In this document: positions 55,088-64,000 of the stretch, piece after piece
Numbering within the stretch: the stretch's first letter is position 1
How the letters are laid out: each line of letters opens with the position of its first letter
Source: Catonia carolina
Taxonomy: Eukaryota; Arthropoda; Insecta; Hemiptera; Achilidae
DNA: 64,000 nt
Direction: 5' to 3'
Assembly: GCA_035578175.1 (NCBI GenBank)
Contig: JAQMRL010000004.1
Location: forward strand, 40,009,401 to 40,073,400
The notes under the pieces: model-generated
What the model was told of the DNA's origin: nothing
Database searches by the model: none
Seen by the model: the letters and a program-made list of their open reading frames with translations, nothing else
Position numbers and translations under genes: made by a program

Positions 55088-56410
55088 TCTTTTTTTTTAA
55101 CGTTAATTTTATTTAGAAACTATACAGTACAGTATAACCATCCAAAAGCTTAACTAAATTTTGAAAAAAACAAATGACTTGATAAATAAACAGAAATATT
55201 TTTTTAAAGAATACATCCCAGTGGATAATTCAAAAGTATAGTGGATTTCAAAAAATAAGTTAATAAAAATATAGAACAATTAGATCAATAGATCTCTACT
55301 CCATTTTCTTCGTAGGCGTCGGTGTGGTAAGTTTCGTCTTGACATTTGCTGTATTAGGGGATTGATGTGATCTGTTAATTTCCTGTTAAATTTGGAATAT
55401 TTTATTTTAGCAGTTTCTGTTACAAAAGGGATTTTCAAATCGGAATGCAATGTTAAATTTGTTACGTAATATGGGGCGTTCGTTATCATCCGAAGTATTT
55501 TTGACTGATGAGTTTGAATTTTTTGAATGTGAGTTTTCTTTGCGGTCCCAAAAATTTCAATACCGTAATTCCATATCGGTCGTAAATAGGCTTTGTATGT
55601 TAATAATTTAAATTTTAATGATAGAGTTGATTTTCTGTTGATGAATTTTGAAAGTAATTTTGTACGGTTATTTAGTTGCAAACGTTTTGTTTTGATATGA
55701 TATCCCCAAGTCAGTCTACGGTCTAAATGGAGGCCCAGATATCAAACTTTATTTTCTTGCGGTATCTCATTGTTATCCAGGTAAACAGTTGGACAAGTTC
55801 TTCTTCTTAAAGTAAAAGTCACTTGCACAGATTTCAGCGGGTTAACTTTCATTCTCCAGTTTTTGAGCCATGTAGATACCTCATACAAGTGATTTTGGAT
55901 GTTCATCGAAGTTTCTCCTGGAGATTCACTGCTGCATAACAGAACGGTATCATCTGTGTACGCTGCTACTGTCGTGAAGTCATTTTCCGGGAAGTCAGAC
56001 GTAAATATGGAGTACAAAGCAGGAGATAATATGGACCCTTGAGGAACTCCTGCTTCGATATGCCAGATATTAGAATATTCCAAACCTTGGCGCACAACAA
56101 AATATCTATCCTCTAAAAATGATCTCAGAATTCCATAATATGTATCAGTGAAATAGATTTCAATTTATACAAAAGCCCGGGATGCCAAACCTTATCGAAC
56201 GCCGAACTAATATCCAAAAATACAGCCGATGTGTATAATTTTTGTTCTAACCCTACAGAAATTAAATCAACCACTCTGTGCAGCTGATGAGTTGTTGAAT
56301 GCTGCCTTCTGAATCCAAACTGATAATTTGGAGTTGTAGCTTCAATTATCGGCGAAAGTCGATCTAACAAAATTCGTTTAAGAAACGTAAAAATTCGGTG
56401 TACGGCTCGT
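55088..56410 (-). pseudogene. Jockey-like retrotransposon, 5'-truncated, decayed
   Basis: The minus strand reads from about 56400: FLKRILLDRLSPIIEATTPN, YQFGFRRQHSTTHQLHR, FLDISSAFDKVWHPG, then after a shift VPQGSILSPALYSIFTSDFP and YTDDTVLL (the YADD box mutated to YTDD). After a further stop at 55741 come LNNRTKLLSKFINRK and the end RRLRRKWSRDLLI at 55280. A T-run at 55088-55098 marks the poly(A). It is clearly related to 40869-42187 but older, with an altered active-site neighbour and several lesions. Confidence 0.88.
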
Positions 56411-56720
56411 TTTAAAGCTTGTTTTCTTGTTATTTTATTCGTATACATTATAAAACACGGAAGTGAGTAAGACATTTTCTAGCGATTTAAAAACAAAAAT
56501 GTGCCCGTTTTTTAGCGCATTTTTCACTTAGTCCATGTTTGAGAACATGTAGCACTATCAATTTTCAGAGGAAAAATATGGTATTTTAGAAGAGTGATCC
56601 TGCATGTTTTCTAATTACTCTCAGTTAAAATTCAGCCTTTTAGTACAAAGGTTAAAGAAATCACAGCGTTTTTTAAAAAAATTGTTTTCGTTCTCGATGG
56701 ACGTAACGAGTTAGAACCAA
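56360..56720 (-). repeat. Repeat J copy 2 (empty piggyBac site)
   Basis: Inverse counterpart of 10395-10698 plus 11254-11285. The TTAA at 56412-56415 is uninterrupted here and matches the target used by the MITE at 10699. It overlaps the 5' truncation point of the Jockey-like copy. Confidence 0.7.
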
Positions 56721-57195
56721 CGCTGTATCTCTTTAATTAATAAGGGAATGAAATTACACTACAAATAATTATTTTTAATTTACCCGATTTTCTAGAGTAG
56801 CCTAAAGGTAAATTTTTAGAAAGATTTTTTTAATTCAAAGCGAGCAGTGGGCTACGTAACGGGTATATAAGCGGGCAGTAAAGTGGTGTCGCAATGTTCG
56901 CTCCGTTTCCTGCCGAACTTAAGCCAGGTACTATCTAACTACATAAAAATGCAAGATTCTCATGTGGGTACTTCTACTTTGTTTAAAACCAGACTGTACA
57001 GCGTTCCTCTGCAGCATAATACGAAAGTTAACAACTCACCGCCAAACGCACATTTTTAATGCAAGTTTTTAAATATTCCCCATGCAACTGAAAAATTGGT
57101 AGTGAAATTGCATTCCCTTATTGATTAAAGGGCTGCAGCATTGGTTCAAAAGGCAGACTTTTGTGATTTTTGTAGGGATAGTATGTTTACATTCA
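56640..57195. repeat. Inverted-repeat element
   Basis: Arms at about 56700-56790 and 57085-57165 pair: AGAACCAACGCTGTATCTCT, TTAATAAGGGAATGAAATTA versus the complement of ATTCCCTTATTGATTAAAGG, GCTGCAGCATTGGTTC. The loop of about 280 bp is GC-richer and includes a TATA-like GGGTATATAAGCGGGCAG. No frame. Possibly a transposon with internal promoter. Confidence 0.6.
56864..56870 (+). promoter_or_regulatory. Candidate TATA box
   Basis: TATATAA sits in a local GC-rich setting (CGGGTATATAAGCGGGCAGT), with TGTCGCAATGTTCGCTCCG about 30 bp downstream, as in insect core promoters. No associated transcript or frame is visible; speculative. Confidence 0.25.
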
Positions 57196-57382
57196 GTTAG
57201 TCCTAAAATACACTGAAGAAAAAATGTAAAATTTTGACTTAAAGGCTTTCTGAAATAACTGATTCAAATACTTTACAGGTCAGTAATTAAATTAAACGTA
57301 TCTCGTTTTACGTGTTTGTTAAGCAGTATCATAATTATTATATTTATTTATTAATTTTTGCTGAAGGTAATTAACAATAAAA

Positions 57383-57980
57383 TTGGTGTGTGAAACACTC
57401 CTACGACTTTCTTTTGCCAATGATAAATAACTAACAATACAACCGATGTTTAATCATGAGTGAATGACGCAAAATGAAAATCAACTTCTGTAGAACTTAA
57501 AAATACGAGAAATCGCTAATTGACGCTAAACTAAGCTCTGTAAATAAAAAAATGCTTGAAATAAAAGTTGCAGGTTTTTTATTTCCATTAACTTTCATTG
57601 TACACACTTTTGTCGTAATCCTAAACAATTTAACATAGAAAACTTTAAATAATCCCACTTTTTTACCGATTCTGATGAAAAAATACAGAAAATCAGTAAT
57701 TGGCGCTAAACTAAGCGTTGTATAAAAAAGTAAGGAAATAAAATTTTAAGGTTTTATTTTAATTTTCTACAATTTTGATACGAATATTAAGCCTACGGCC
57801 GCTAACTTAAAGCAACATTTTTTACCTCGAGAGCACAGCCTCTCAAAAATTTTAGCAGACAAGTCGCTTACCCTATTTTGTAGGGAATACTAAATTTAGT
57901 AAATGAGGTAAGTGATAAATCGCACATATAAACTACTACTTCCGGTTGACCAATTTTAATGAAAATGTTCGTGTCAGATC
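57383..57980 (+). repeat. Family A element, 3'-truncated
   Basis: Plus copy beginning TTGGTGTGTGAAACACTCCT, with ACTTTCTTTTGCC, two internal units, and ending inside the TTCCGGTTGACCAATTTT / TGTTCGTGTCAGATC block before the microsatellite. Confidence 0.85.
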
Positions 57981-58035
57981 TTCTTACGATACAGGACAAG
58001 ATATGGTAACAAAAACAATAACAATGGATGTTGTA

Positions 58036-58220
58036 CAGACGGAAAAAGATGGAAAAGTTTTATTAAAATACTAACTTATCTTTTATAATCTGGAGTTGAA
58101 ATGTCATCGTGCAAAAAGTTAATCTCGTTTTAAAAAGCATTCATATTTGTATAACATTTTGTGAACATGGTTAAAGTTAATCTTTCGTTCTTTATTTTTT
58201 ATTTTGTTTACATTCGGTTC
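58036..58220 (+). repeat. Repeat M copy 1
   Basis: Matches 60661-60846 in direct orientation: TCTTTTATAATCTGGAGTTG, GTGCAAAAAGTTAATCTCGT and CTTTCGTTCTTTATTTTTTA are common to both. Non-coding, origin unknown. Confidence 0.65.
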
Positions 58221-58705
58221 AATGAAAATTTGAAATTTTTAAAACTTGACTCCTTGTAGGTTACACGTGAGTAATATATTAGAGAGGCGGTAACGATAAT
58301 CGACCAGAGTTTCGATTCGGCTGGGTAAACAACCTTGATTAATCTAATAAATCGGGTAAAGTGACAAATCTGACAGCTCTGCAATTGCAGGACAGCTTCT
58401 ATTCCTATGAGTAAGTTACTTTTATAGTTGGTTTTTGTGTAGTTCATCCAGCAGTTCATAATAGTCACACATCTATTGATTTTACATAGACTATAGGCTA
58501 TAGTCTTAATAATCTTGACTATTTAATTTTACTTTTTTAGTAAACGACCTTTAACACTCTAATCCGATTCTATGAGTTTGTTTTATAATCAGAATGGCAC
58601 CGTGAATCAAGTAGATTAATTTTTAAATTATTGTTGTTCAGAAAAGAGATAGGCTATAAAAAATTAATTCGTAATTTAAAAACAGTTTTATAAAAATTTA
58701 TTTAT
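58221..58705. other. AT-rich spacer
   Basis: Nothing recognised; the 86-codon minus frame at 58208-58468 shows no domain. Confidence 0.45.
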
Positions 58706-58796
58706 TAATTTAACGTTGCATCAACTACAATGGTCATTAGCGACGACGTTGGGTTGTAACTTACTGTTGGGTTATACTTACTTACTTACTTACTTA
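58706..58796 (-). repeat. tRNA-headed SINE body fragment with ACTT repeat
   Basis: TTTAACGTTGCATCAACTAC, GGTCATTAGCGACGACG and CTGTTGGGTTATACTTA match the body of the 8297-8473 SINE. An (ACTT)n microsatellite replaces the head at 58770-58795. Confidence 0.65.
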
Positions 58797-58967
58797 ACTG
58801 TGTATAATGAAGGATGAATGATTTGTTGGCTAATTAAAACTTTTAGCCCATTACAGGTAGGTGGAGTGTTAAATGAATTGCACTCGATTACAGTTTCCAG
58901 GGCTACAAAAAGTAGTTCTCTTTCTTATCACGTAGTCAGTCAATTATATGACTGAACTATTTAAGAA

Positions 58968-59755
58968 TATATATATACTGACGAGATTCTAGATATTTGG
59001 AATCGATACGTTGACTCAGGCATTGAACTTTCCAATAATGCTTTTGTAAACTCTTTACTTTATGCAGACGACACTGTAATCATTTTCGACACAGAAGAGA
59101 AACTACAATATGGAATATTCAAACTTAACAAAATTGGAGCAGACTTTGGCATGAAGATCTCACCCCAAAAGTCCAAGATAATGGCATTCAGAGGGAAGTG
59201 GCCAGTTAGATCGAAAATTGTGCTTGACAACCACACATTGGATCAAGTAAGAAGTTTCAGTTACTTGGGATGCCACATTTCATTTGATGTAAATGATGAT
59301 GTTGGTGAAAAAATAGCGAGATTCAGTTCTGTTTGTGGTAGTATAAGGAGAGCCTTGGGTAGGAGAACAAGACATGATACCCAACTGAAATTTTATAGAG
59401 CAATGGCAGTACCGCTAATAGCATACGGTAGCGAGACATGGGCATCTATGAAGCGAACTGAGTCTCGGATACGAGCTGCTGAAATGAGGTTTTTATGAGC
59501 GGTTAAAGGTTGCACTCGACTAGACAAGATAAGGAATGAAGACATAAGAGCTGAATTATAAGTGGAACCTCTACTGAGTATTTTGAAAAGGAGTCGTGAT
59601 AACTGGTCTTGTCATCTACTCCGAATGTCACCCAATAGACTTCCATTGCAGGCATGGGAGTACAAAACTATAGGAAAACGAGATGTGGGAAGGCCGAGGA
59701 AAAAATGGATGCCGGAACAGGCCAATAGAGCCTAATCATTGTAAGATGATGATGA
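58968..59755 (+). mobile_element. Lineage L retrotransposon, 5'-truncated, with TSD
   Basis: 788 bp inserted in family B. Identical 15-bp flanks (58953-58967 and 59756-59770) are the target duplication. The 3' end carries a (GAT)4 tail. It starts near the RT active site. Confidence 0.92.
58980..59735 (+). pseudogene. Lineage L RT C-terminal part
   Basis: Frame from 58980: DEILDIWNRYVDSG, LLYADDTVIIF (catalytic YADD), MKISPQKSKIMAF, FSYLGCHISFDVND, LKFYRAMAVPLIAYGSETW and ESRIRAAEMRFL. Then come a TGA (59496-59498), GCTRLDKIRNEDIRAEL, a TAA, and NRLPLQAWEYKTIGKR to the end near 59735. The endonuclease and most of the palm are absent through 5' truncation. Confidence 0.88.
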
Positions 59756-59979
59756 TGAACTATTTAAGAACAGAAGAAGTAGAGGTGTAAAAGACACTAG
59801 TCAGAGTTATCTCCTTTGAGAGTAATGAATTTTACTATACAGCCAGACCCTTTTGTGAATGAAATGAAGGTGTCATTTGCAGGGTGAAAAGTAGGTGCTT
59901 TTCGTAGGGCCTAGCAAGCTGATAAGCATACTCTTTCAACTCAGTGAGGAAGGCACTGATATAAACAACAACAACAACT

Positions 59980-60125
59980 ATTACGCTAGAGGTGGTGGAA
60001 ATTATCCCATCCGGTTATGGACGAAACCATGTACCAGGGCAGGGGTTGGAAATTTTTAAATAAATATAAATAAAATATGAAGATACCGTAGTACTTCCGT
60101 TACCAACAAAATCCATTTACCCACA
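59980..60125. other. Short spacer
   Basis: Nothing recognised. Confidence 0.5.
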
Positions 60126-60347
60126 AAAGTGTATATAACCACCAAAGTTAAGGAAAAATTTAACAAAATGCAAATTTTATTTCAAGCATTCTTTTCTACA
60201 GTTTTTAGTTCAGCGTCAATCTGTTTTATGTATTTTATATATTTTTAAGTTCTACAGAGGTTGATTTTCTTTTTGCGTTATTCACCATGCTTAAAACTTT
60301 TATTATTTACATTGGAAAGAGAAAGTTGTGTGAGTGTTTTACTCTAG
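60126..60347 (-). repeat. Family A 5' fragment
   Basis: Minus fragment from the first internal unit (TTTATTTCAAGCATTCTTTT) through GCGTTATTCACCATGCTTAA to GTGTGAGTGTTTTACTCTAG, the degraded 5' terminus. Confidence 0.75.
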
Positions 60348-60660
60348 GTATTTTCATTACAAAGTACCTTACAGTTCAAAGAATATAGATTTGTTATATC
60401 AACACAGTTCAATCAGAACGCAGGTTTTGTTATTTGTTTTAACTAATTTAGCTAAATCAGGCTAACACTTGACGTTAAGCTGGAAAATAAACATGAACGT
60501 AAAGCGTTATTCTTTTGTTTGCAAATTACATTTAAAAAATTACAGTTAGCAAATTCTTATAAATTAATAGTTAAACCGGGCAGATATTCAATTATACTTT
60601 GATTATATTGCTATATAAACAGAAAATCACAATTTTACTAATCCAATTTTAACAGTATAT

Positions 60661-60846
60661 CTTGTACAATTCTAAAAATGATTTTAATGAAAATAGTAAC
60701 TTAATCTTTTATAATTTAGAGTTGAAATGTTATTGTGCAAAAAATTAATCTCATTTTAAATAACATTTATATTTGTAGAACTTTTTTGCGAACATATGAA
60801 AGATGTTCTTTCGTTCTTTATTTTTTATTTTGTTTTCATTCAGTTC
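60661..60846 (+). repeat. Repeat M copy 2
   Basis: Direct repeat of 58036-58220 with scattered substitutions and a small insertion (ATGAAAGATG). Non-coding. Confidence 0.65.
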
Positions 60847-61554
60847 TTTTTTTGATGCCGGATGTTAACCATCATCGTGGCAATCTGCATTTTGTTGACT
60901 TCATCAGTAAACAAACCAATTCTCTTCCGAAAAAAATAAATAGTTTTGCCATATTGTAAATTTCTTTTGCAATATTGTTTTATTCTACTTCAACACTAAT
61001 TTTCTGGTGTACGATGGTGTACCGTACCATAACTTCTCAAAAGTTTAAATTCAGTAACCTCGATGAGAAACTATAAAATATAATTTTCTTAAAAACTTGT
61101 AATCATATTTTCTAAATAAATAAAAATTCAAAACATTTAATAACTTTCGAGTCAAATTGTCACACCTACAGACATAATTGGAATTTTTTCTCAATTTTTG
61201 GGCGAATTTTTTGAGTATTTTGTAAATGCTCTTAGTGCAATAATTTTTAAAAAATAGTCCAACAATAACTATGAACTCTCGATTCAATTTTTAAAGCTCA
61301 GAATTTTGTCAAAATCATCCGCGTTAATTTTTAAAATGTTATAACAATACTTTAAGAAAAAAATATTTTTAGGCCTTTCAGTTCGCGTGAACAGCTTTGT
61401 CATTGACTACGGTAAGTTATGGAACAAAAACAGTGAGGTTTTTTCACTGTCAATAAATTTCAGGTTTTTCTTGATTTACCAGATAATGATTAATAATGAA
61501 TAATGGTTTCCAGATAATTAATGATGATACACAAAAATTTATGATTATATGTTA
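60847..61554. other. AT-rich stretch, nothing recognised
   Basis: No supported features. Confidence 0.5.

Positions 61555-61588
<34 letters not shown>
61555..61588 (+). repeat. (GAT)n microsatellite
   Basis: About eleven GAT units. Directly followed by a SINE head on the opposite strand, so it may be that SINE's surroundings or a retroposon tail. Confidence 0.85.
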
Positions 61589-61590
<2 letters not shown>

Positions 61591-61676
61591 ACTGGTTTCC
61601 AAATATCAGAAATCTAACTCAGGGCCTTTCGCTTTGTAAGCTAACGCGCTAACCACTGCGTCGCGGCGGTAGCCAC
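61589..61676 (-). repeat. tRNA-headed SINE head
   Basis: The minus strand reads CGCAGTGGTTAGCGCGTTAG (A-box), GCTTACAAAGCGAAAGG and CTGAGTTAGATTTCTG (mutated B-box). Resembles the 8500-8672 head. Confidence 0.65.
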
Positions 61677-62164
61677 AGAAATGTTTGTTACAATAACTTT
61701 CACAAACAAAATAATCCAGCTAAAAAATTAAATTTTAATTAATTGGAAAAACATTTTAAATATTAGTAAAGAATTTTTTTTAAATAAAAATTTACCCAGT
61801 TTACATAAACGACTGATTAAATAAATTACGGATGTAAAAATTGCAGTTTAAGTAGTACATTAATTTAGTAACAACTTACTTAACTACCCAATTGCGCAGT
61901 TTAACGTTGTCCTACTTTATTTAAAACTACAATGAGTCTATTAAGTAGCAATATATAAATAACTGAAGTAAAATGATTCTCTTTGTTAAAAATAACAAAA
62001 TTATGTTAAAATTGATCCCCAGTGAAGGAGCTAAAACTAAAAACAATCTCGTAAAGATTTAGTAATATTCAGTCAGTATAGGGTAATTTGTAAAGGAAAA
62101 ATCAAGTGACTGTACAAATAATATAAAGGTAATAAAATTGTTTATTAATGTAGAGTGGAAGGGT
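61677..62164. other. AT-rich stretch, nothing recognised
   Basis: No supported features. Confidence 0.5.
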
Positions 62165-62420
62165 GGAATACCCTAAGGGTGAAACAGAAGAAACAAATGT
62201 TTTTTACAACTGAATCCAAAATTTCATTTGAAACAGCTTCAATTTCTTGTTGAATGGAAATAGTTAGGTCTTCAATTGTGCATGGCTTGTTCATGTTTTC
62301 TTGGTTTCAAGTATTCCCATAAGACAATTTGATATCAGAAGAGTGCTATGTGCCAAGAAATATTGTCAAATCGTGAAATGATGAAGTTCTGGTCACGGGA
62401 AGTTGTTTAATATATTGAAA
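62165..62420 (-). pseudogene. Tc1/mariner-superfamily transposase C-terminal remnant
   Basis: On the minus strand, in shifting frames, 62400-62200 reads TSRDQNFIISRFDN (eroded RSPDLTPLDF), IVLWEYLKPRK (FFLWGYLK) and NKPCTIEDLTISIQQEIEAV with SNEILDSVVKN. The last resembles the NKP.T.EDLK..I..E...I....L..V..N C-terminus of the transposase type seen at 24679-25277. No intact frame. Confidence 0.55.
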
Positions 62421-63384
62421 TTGAAGCTGTGTTCAATGAAATATTGGAGAAAGCCATTCACAGCTTTCAGGAGGGGTTCTGGATTCCATCCAACATGAAC
62501 AATGTCATCTCAAGTTACATTATTTTCCGAACCTAATTAAGGTATGTATATTTCAAAAGTGCTATAAAAATATTATTACCGTATTAATGTCAAATTTTTT
62601 TCTATCCTTAAAACAACCAAAAATATTCAATAGTGAAAACCATGCGTCCTCAGCTCAACCCTATATTTGTTTTACGTGTGCACAAAATGGAAATTATACT
62701 GTTCAACAAATTTATTTCCTATTTTACTTTCTGTTCTGTTTCTTTTCATTTTTAATTAAAATTCTTAAGTGCTTACGAACTTTCTTAGATAGTAAAAGTT
62801 GTATTTTTCCAAGGAAATTTAATGAAGATACTCGTATTATTATTTTTTAAACATATGACTAAACTCACGTATTTTAAATTTGCAAGTATTAAATTATCGC
62901 TTTTGCAATCATTACTGTCATATTGTTGACACGATATACATAAGTGACAATGCATTTATTCATAAATGAATTCAATAACCGTTAAAGGTTAACAAAAATT
63001 AAAGAATAAAAGTAATCTTTCCACGAACTGAACTCTCTCTAAACTTGTCAGGTATATAATCGTCAGCTACACTAAAAGTAGAGCACGGACTTAAATGAAA
63101 TTTTAGATTACTCATAAAATTTTGTAAACATCATAGTACTTTAATTTGTGTTTTTTTTAAATGTTAATCATGGCACTTTCTAGATGCGCAATTATATTGG
63201 TGTAAAGCGGATTGATTGTGGCTAGACCGTTACAAGTTTGGTATCGGAAACTGAAGAGTAAATATCGTGAGCTATCGTAATTCGTGAAAACTTTTTTTTG
63301 GTTTACGTCCGGCTGTTCTAAAATTACTGCTAATGCAGATGGTGAAGAATGAAATGATTTTTTTTGTAACGTATGGAAATAATA
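62421..63384. other. AT-rich stretch, nothing firm
   Basis: 62430-62530 may be further decayed transposase. The 87-codon frame at 62587-62850 has a hydrophobic F-rich run but no recognisable domain and AT-driven composition; I do not call it a gene. Confidence 0.4.
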
Positions 63385-63462
63385 TGCCGTGCGTGAATGG
63401 AATTCGAACCAAGACCGCATGATGAGAGGCGAAAACGTAACCAACTACGCCAATGCGGTGAA
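63385..63462 (-). repeat. tRNA-like SINE head
   Basis: The minus strand reads CATTGGCGTAGTTGGTTACG (A-box) and TCTTGGTTCGAATTCC (B-box) about 30 bp apart. It is the most tRNA-like sequence in the window, but the outer 7-mers do not pair. Confidence 0.6.
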
Positions 63463-64000
63463 AACATTAGTCCGTCTGTTTACGACGTAGTATTTTTCAC
63501 TTATAAATTTTCTAAATTTCAACAGTTATAAATTTCAAATTTCTTATTAACATTAGGCCTATACATTTTAGTATTGTTTTTTATTATTATTATTATTATT
63601 ATTATTTATAATTCTAGTTATCAACATAATTCTAGCTACTAGTTCCGTTAAACATATTAACGAAAATATTTTTATAAGGTTTTGAACTAGAATAGTATAC
63701 TTGTGAATTGACAATAATTGTAACAGACTGGTAGGTGCCTTCGCTCTCCTCCATTTCCGTTTACCTCCTTCTTGGACCAGTGTTCGTGCATCTCATGGGC
63801 CACATTACATCCTTTACTGCAACTTAATGGTTTGTGTTTACAAAATGGTATTCTAAGGAAAGACGGTATTTTGGTGGATGAGAATGTGGAAAATTTGAAA
63901 TGAAGAACAGAAAAATGTTATGTTGTGAAGGGATAATGCTCATGATTCTGTTAAAATTGTTTACTAGTTGGTTAACTAGTTTACTAGTTGGTAATTGTTT
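63463..64000. other. Spacer with (TTA)n and ACTAGTTGG words
   Basis: (TTA)n at about 63578-63606. At 63957-63993 the phrase TTTACTAGTTGGT occurs in tandem-like form, reminiscent of the CTAG-rich MITE at 32635. The window ends there. No gene. Confidence 0.5.

Larger units (their letters stand above)
58847..59979 (+). repeat. Family B element split by lineage L insertion
   Basis: Left part 58847-58967 and right part 59756-59979 form one plus copy. The 15-bp TGAACTATTTAAGAA is present at both junctions. The 3' region lacks the block between GGAAGGCAC and the tail. It ends in an AACAACAACAACAAC run. Confidence 0.88.

Noticed and set aside
63385..63462. tRNA gene on the minus strand
   Set aside because: A- and B-box words are present but acceptor arms do not pair. 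Similar heads elsewhere in the window (8473, 34106, 51128, 61676) mark it as a SINE.

Overview
This window looks like a gene-poor, AT-rich stretch of an animal nuclear genome, most likely an insect and perhaps a hemipteran. That placement is an inference from the transposon mix (mariner, a mariner relative resembling the DD41D group, piggyBac-like, PIF/Harbinger-like, Jockey-like and RTE-like elements, tRNA-headed SINEs). No host gene fixes the species. I found no convincing host protein-coding gene, no rRNA, no CRISPR array and no bona fide tRNA gene. Nearly everything recognisable is a transposable element or its remnant.

Three interspersed families dominate. Family A (about 0.93 kb, about 15 full or partial copies) has a defined 5' end, an internal two-unit repeat, an internal TG/CA microsatellite, a 3' terminal hairpin and a subterminal inverted repeat; its architecture resembles Helentron-associated elements. 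Family B (about 390 bp, 11 copies) is SINE-like, with a 3' hairpin and an AAC-type tail. The third group is tRNA-headed SINEs. Non-LTR retrotransposon debris belongs to at least four lineages: a near-complete RTE-like element, a GAT-tailed lineage L, a degenerate lineage I with many copies, and Jockey-like copies.

Layout. At 0.6-12 kb there are LINE scraps, family A and B copies, a large inverted-repeat element carrying its own LINE insertion (4.25-6.27 kb), a decayed mariner (9.7 kb) and a piggyBac-like MITE whose empty site is preserved at 56.4 kb. At 12-23.6 kb there are family A and lineage I copies, a Harbinger-like fragment and a 198-bp palindromic MITE. At 24.6-25.8 kb lies an N-terminally deleted mariner-superfamily element. 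At 32.6-33.0 kb is a CTAG-rich MITE. At 40-47.5 kb there are a Jockey-like copy and a three-level nest (RTE-like element inside lineage L inside lineage I). At 48.0-49.4 kb is an intact mariner with identical 43-bp ends, the best candidate for a working gene here. At 55-64 kb there are a second Jockey-like copy, another inverted-repeat element, a lineage L insertion in a family B copy with a 15-bp target duplication, and further scraps.

The elements do not form a pathway. Their relation is stratigraphic: nesting, target-site duplications and empty sites give a relative order of insertion. The intact mariner is probably among the most recent arrivals.
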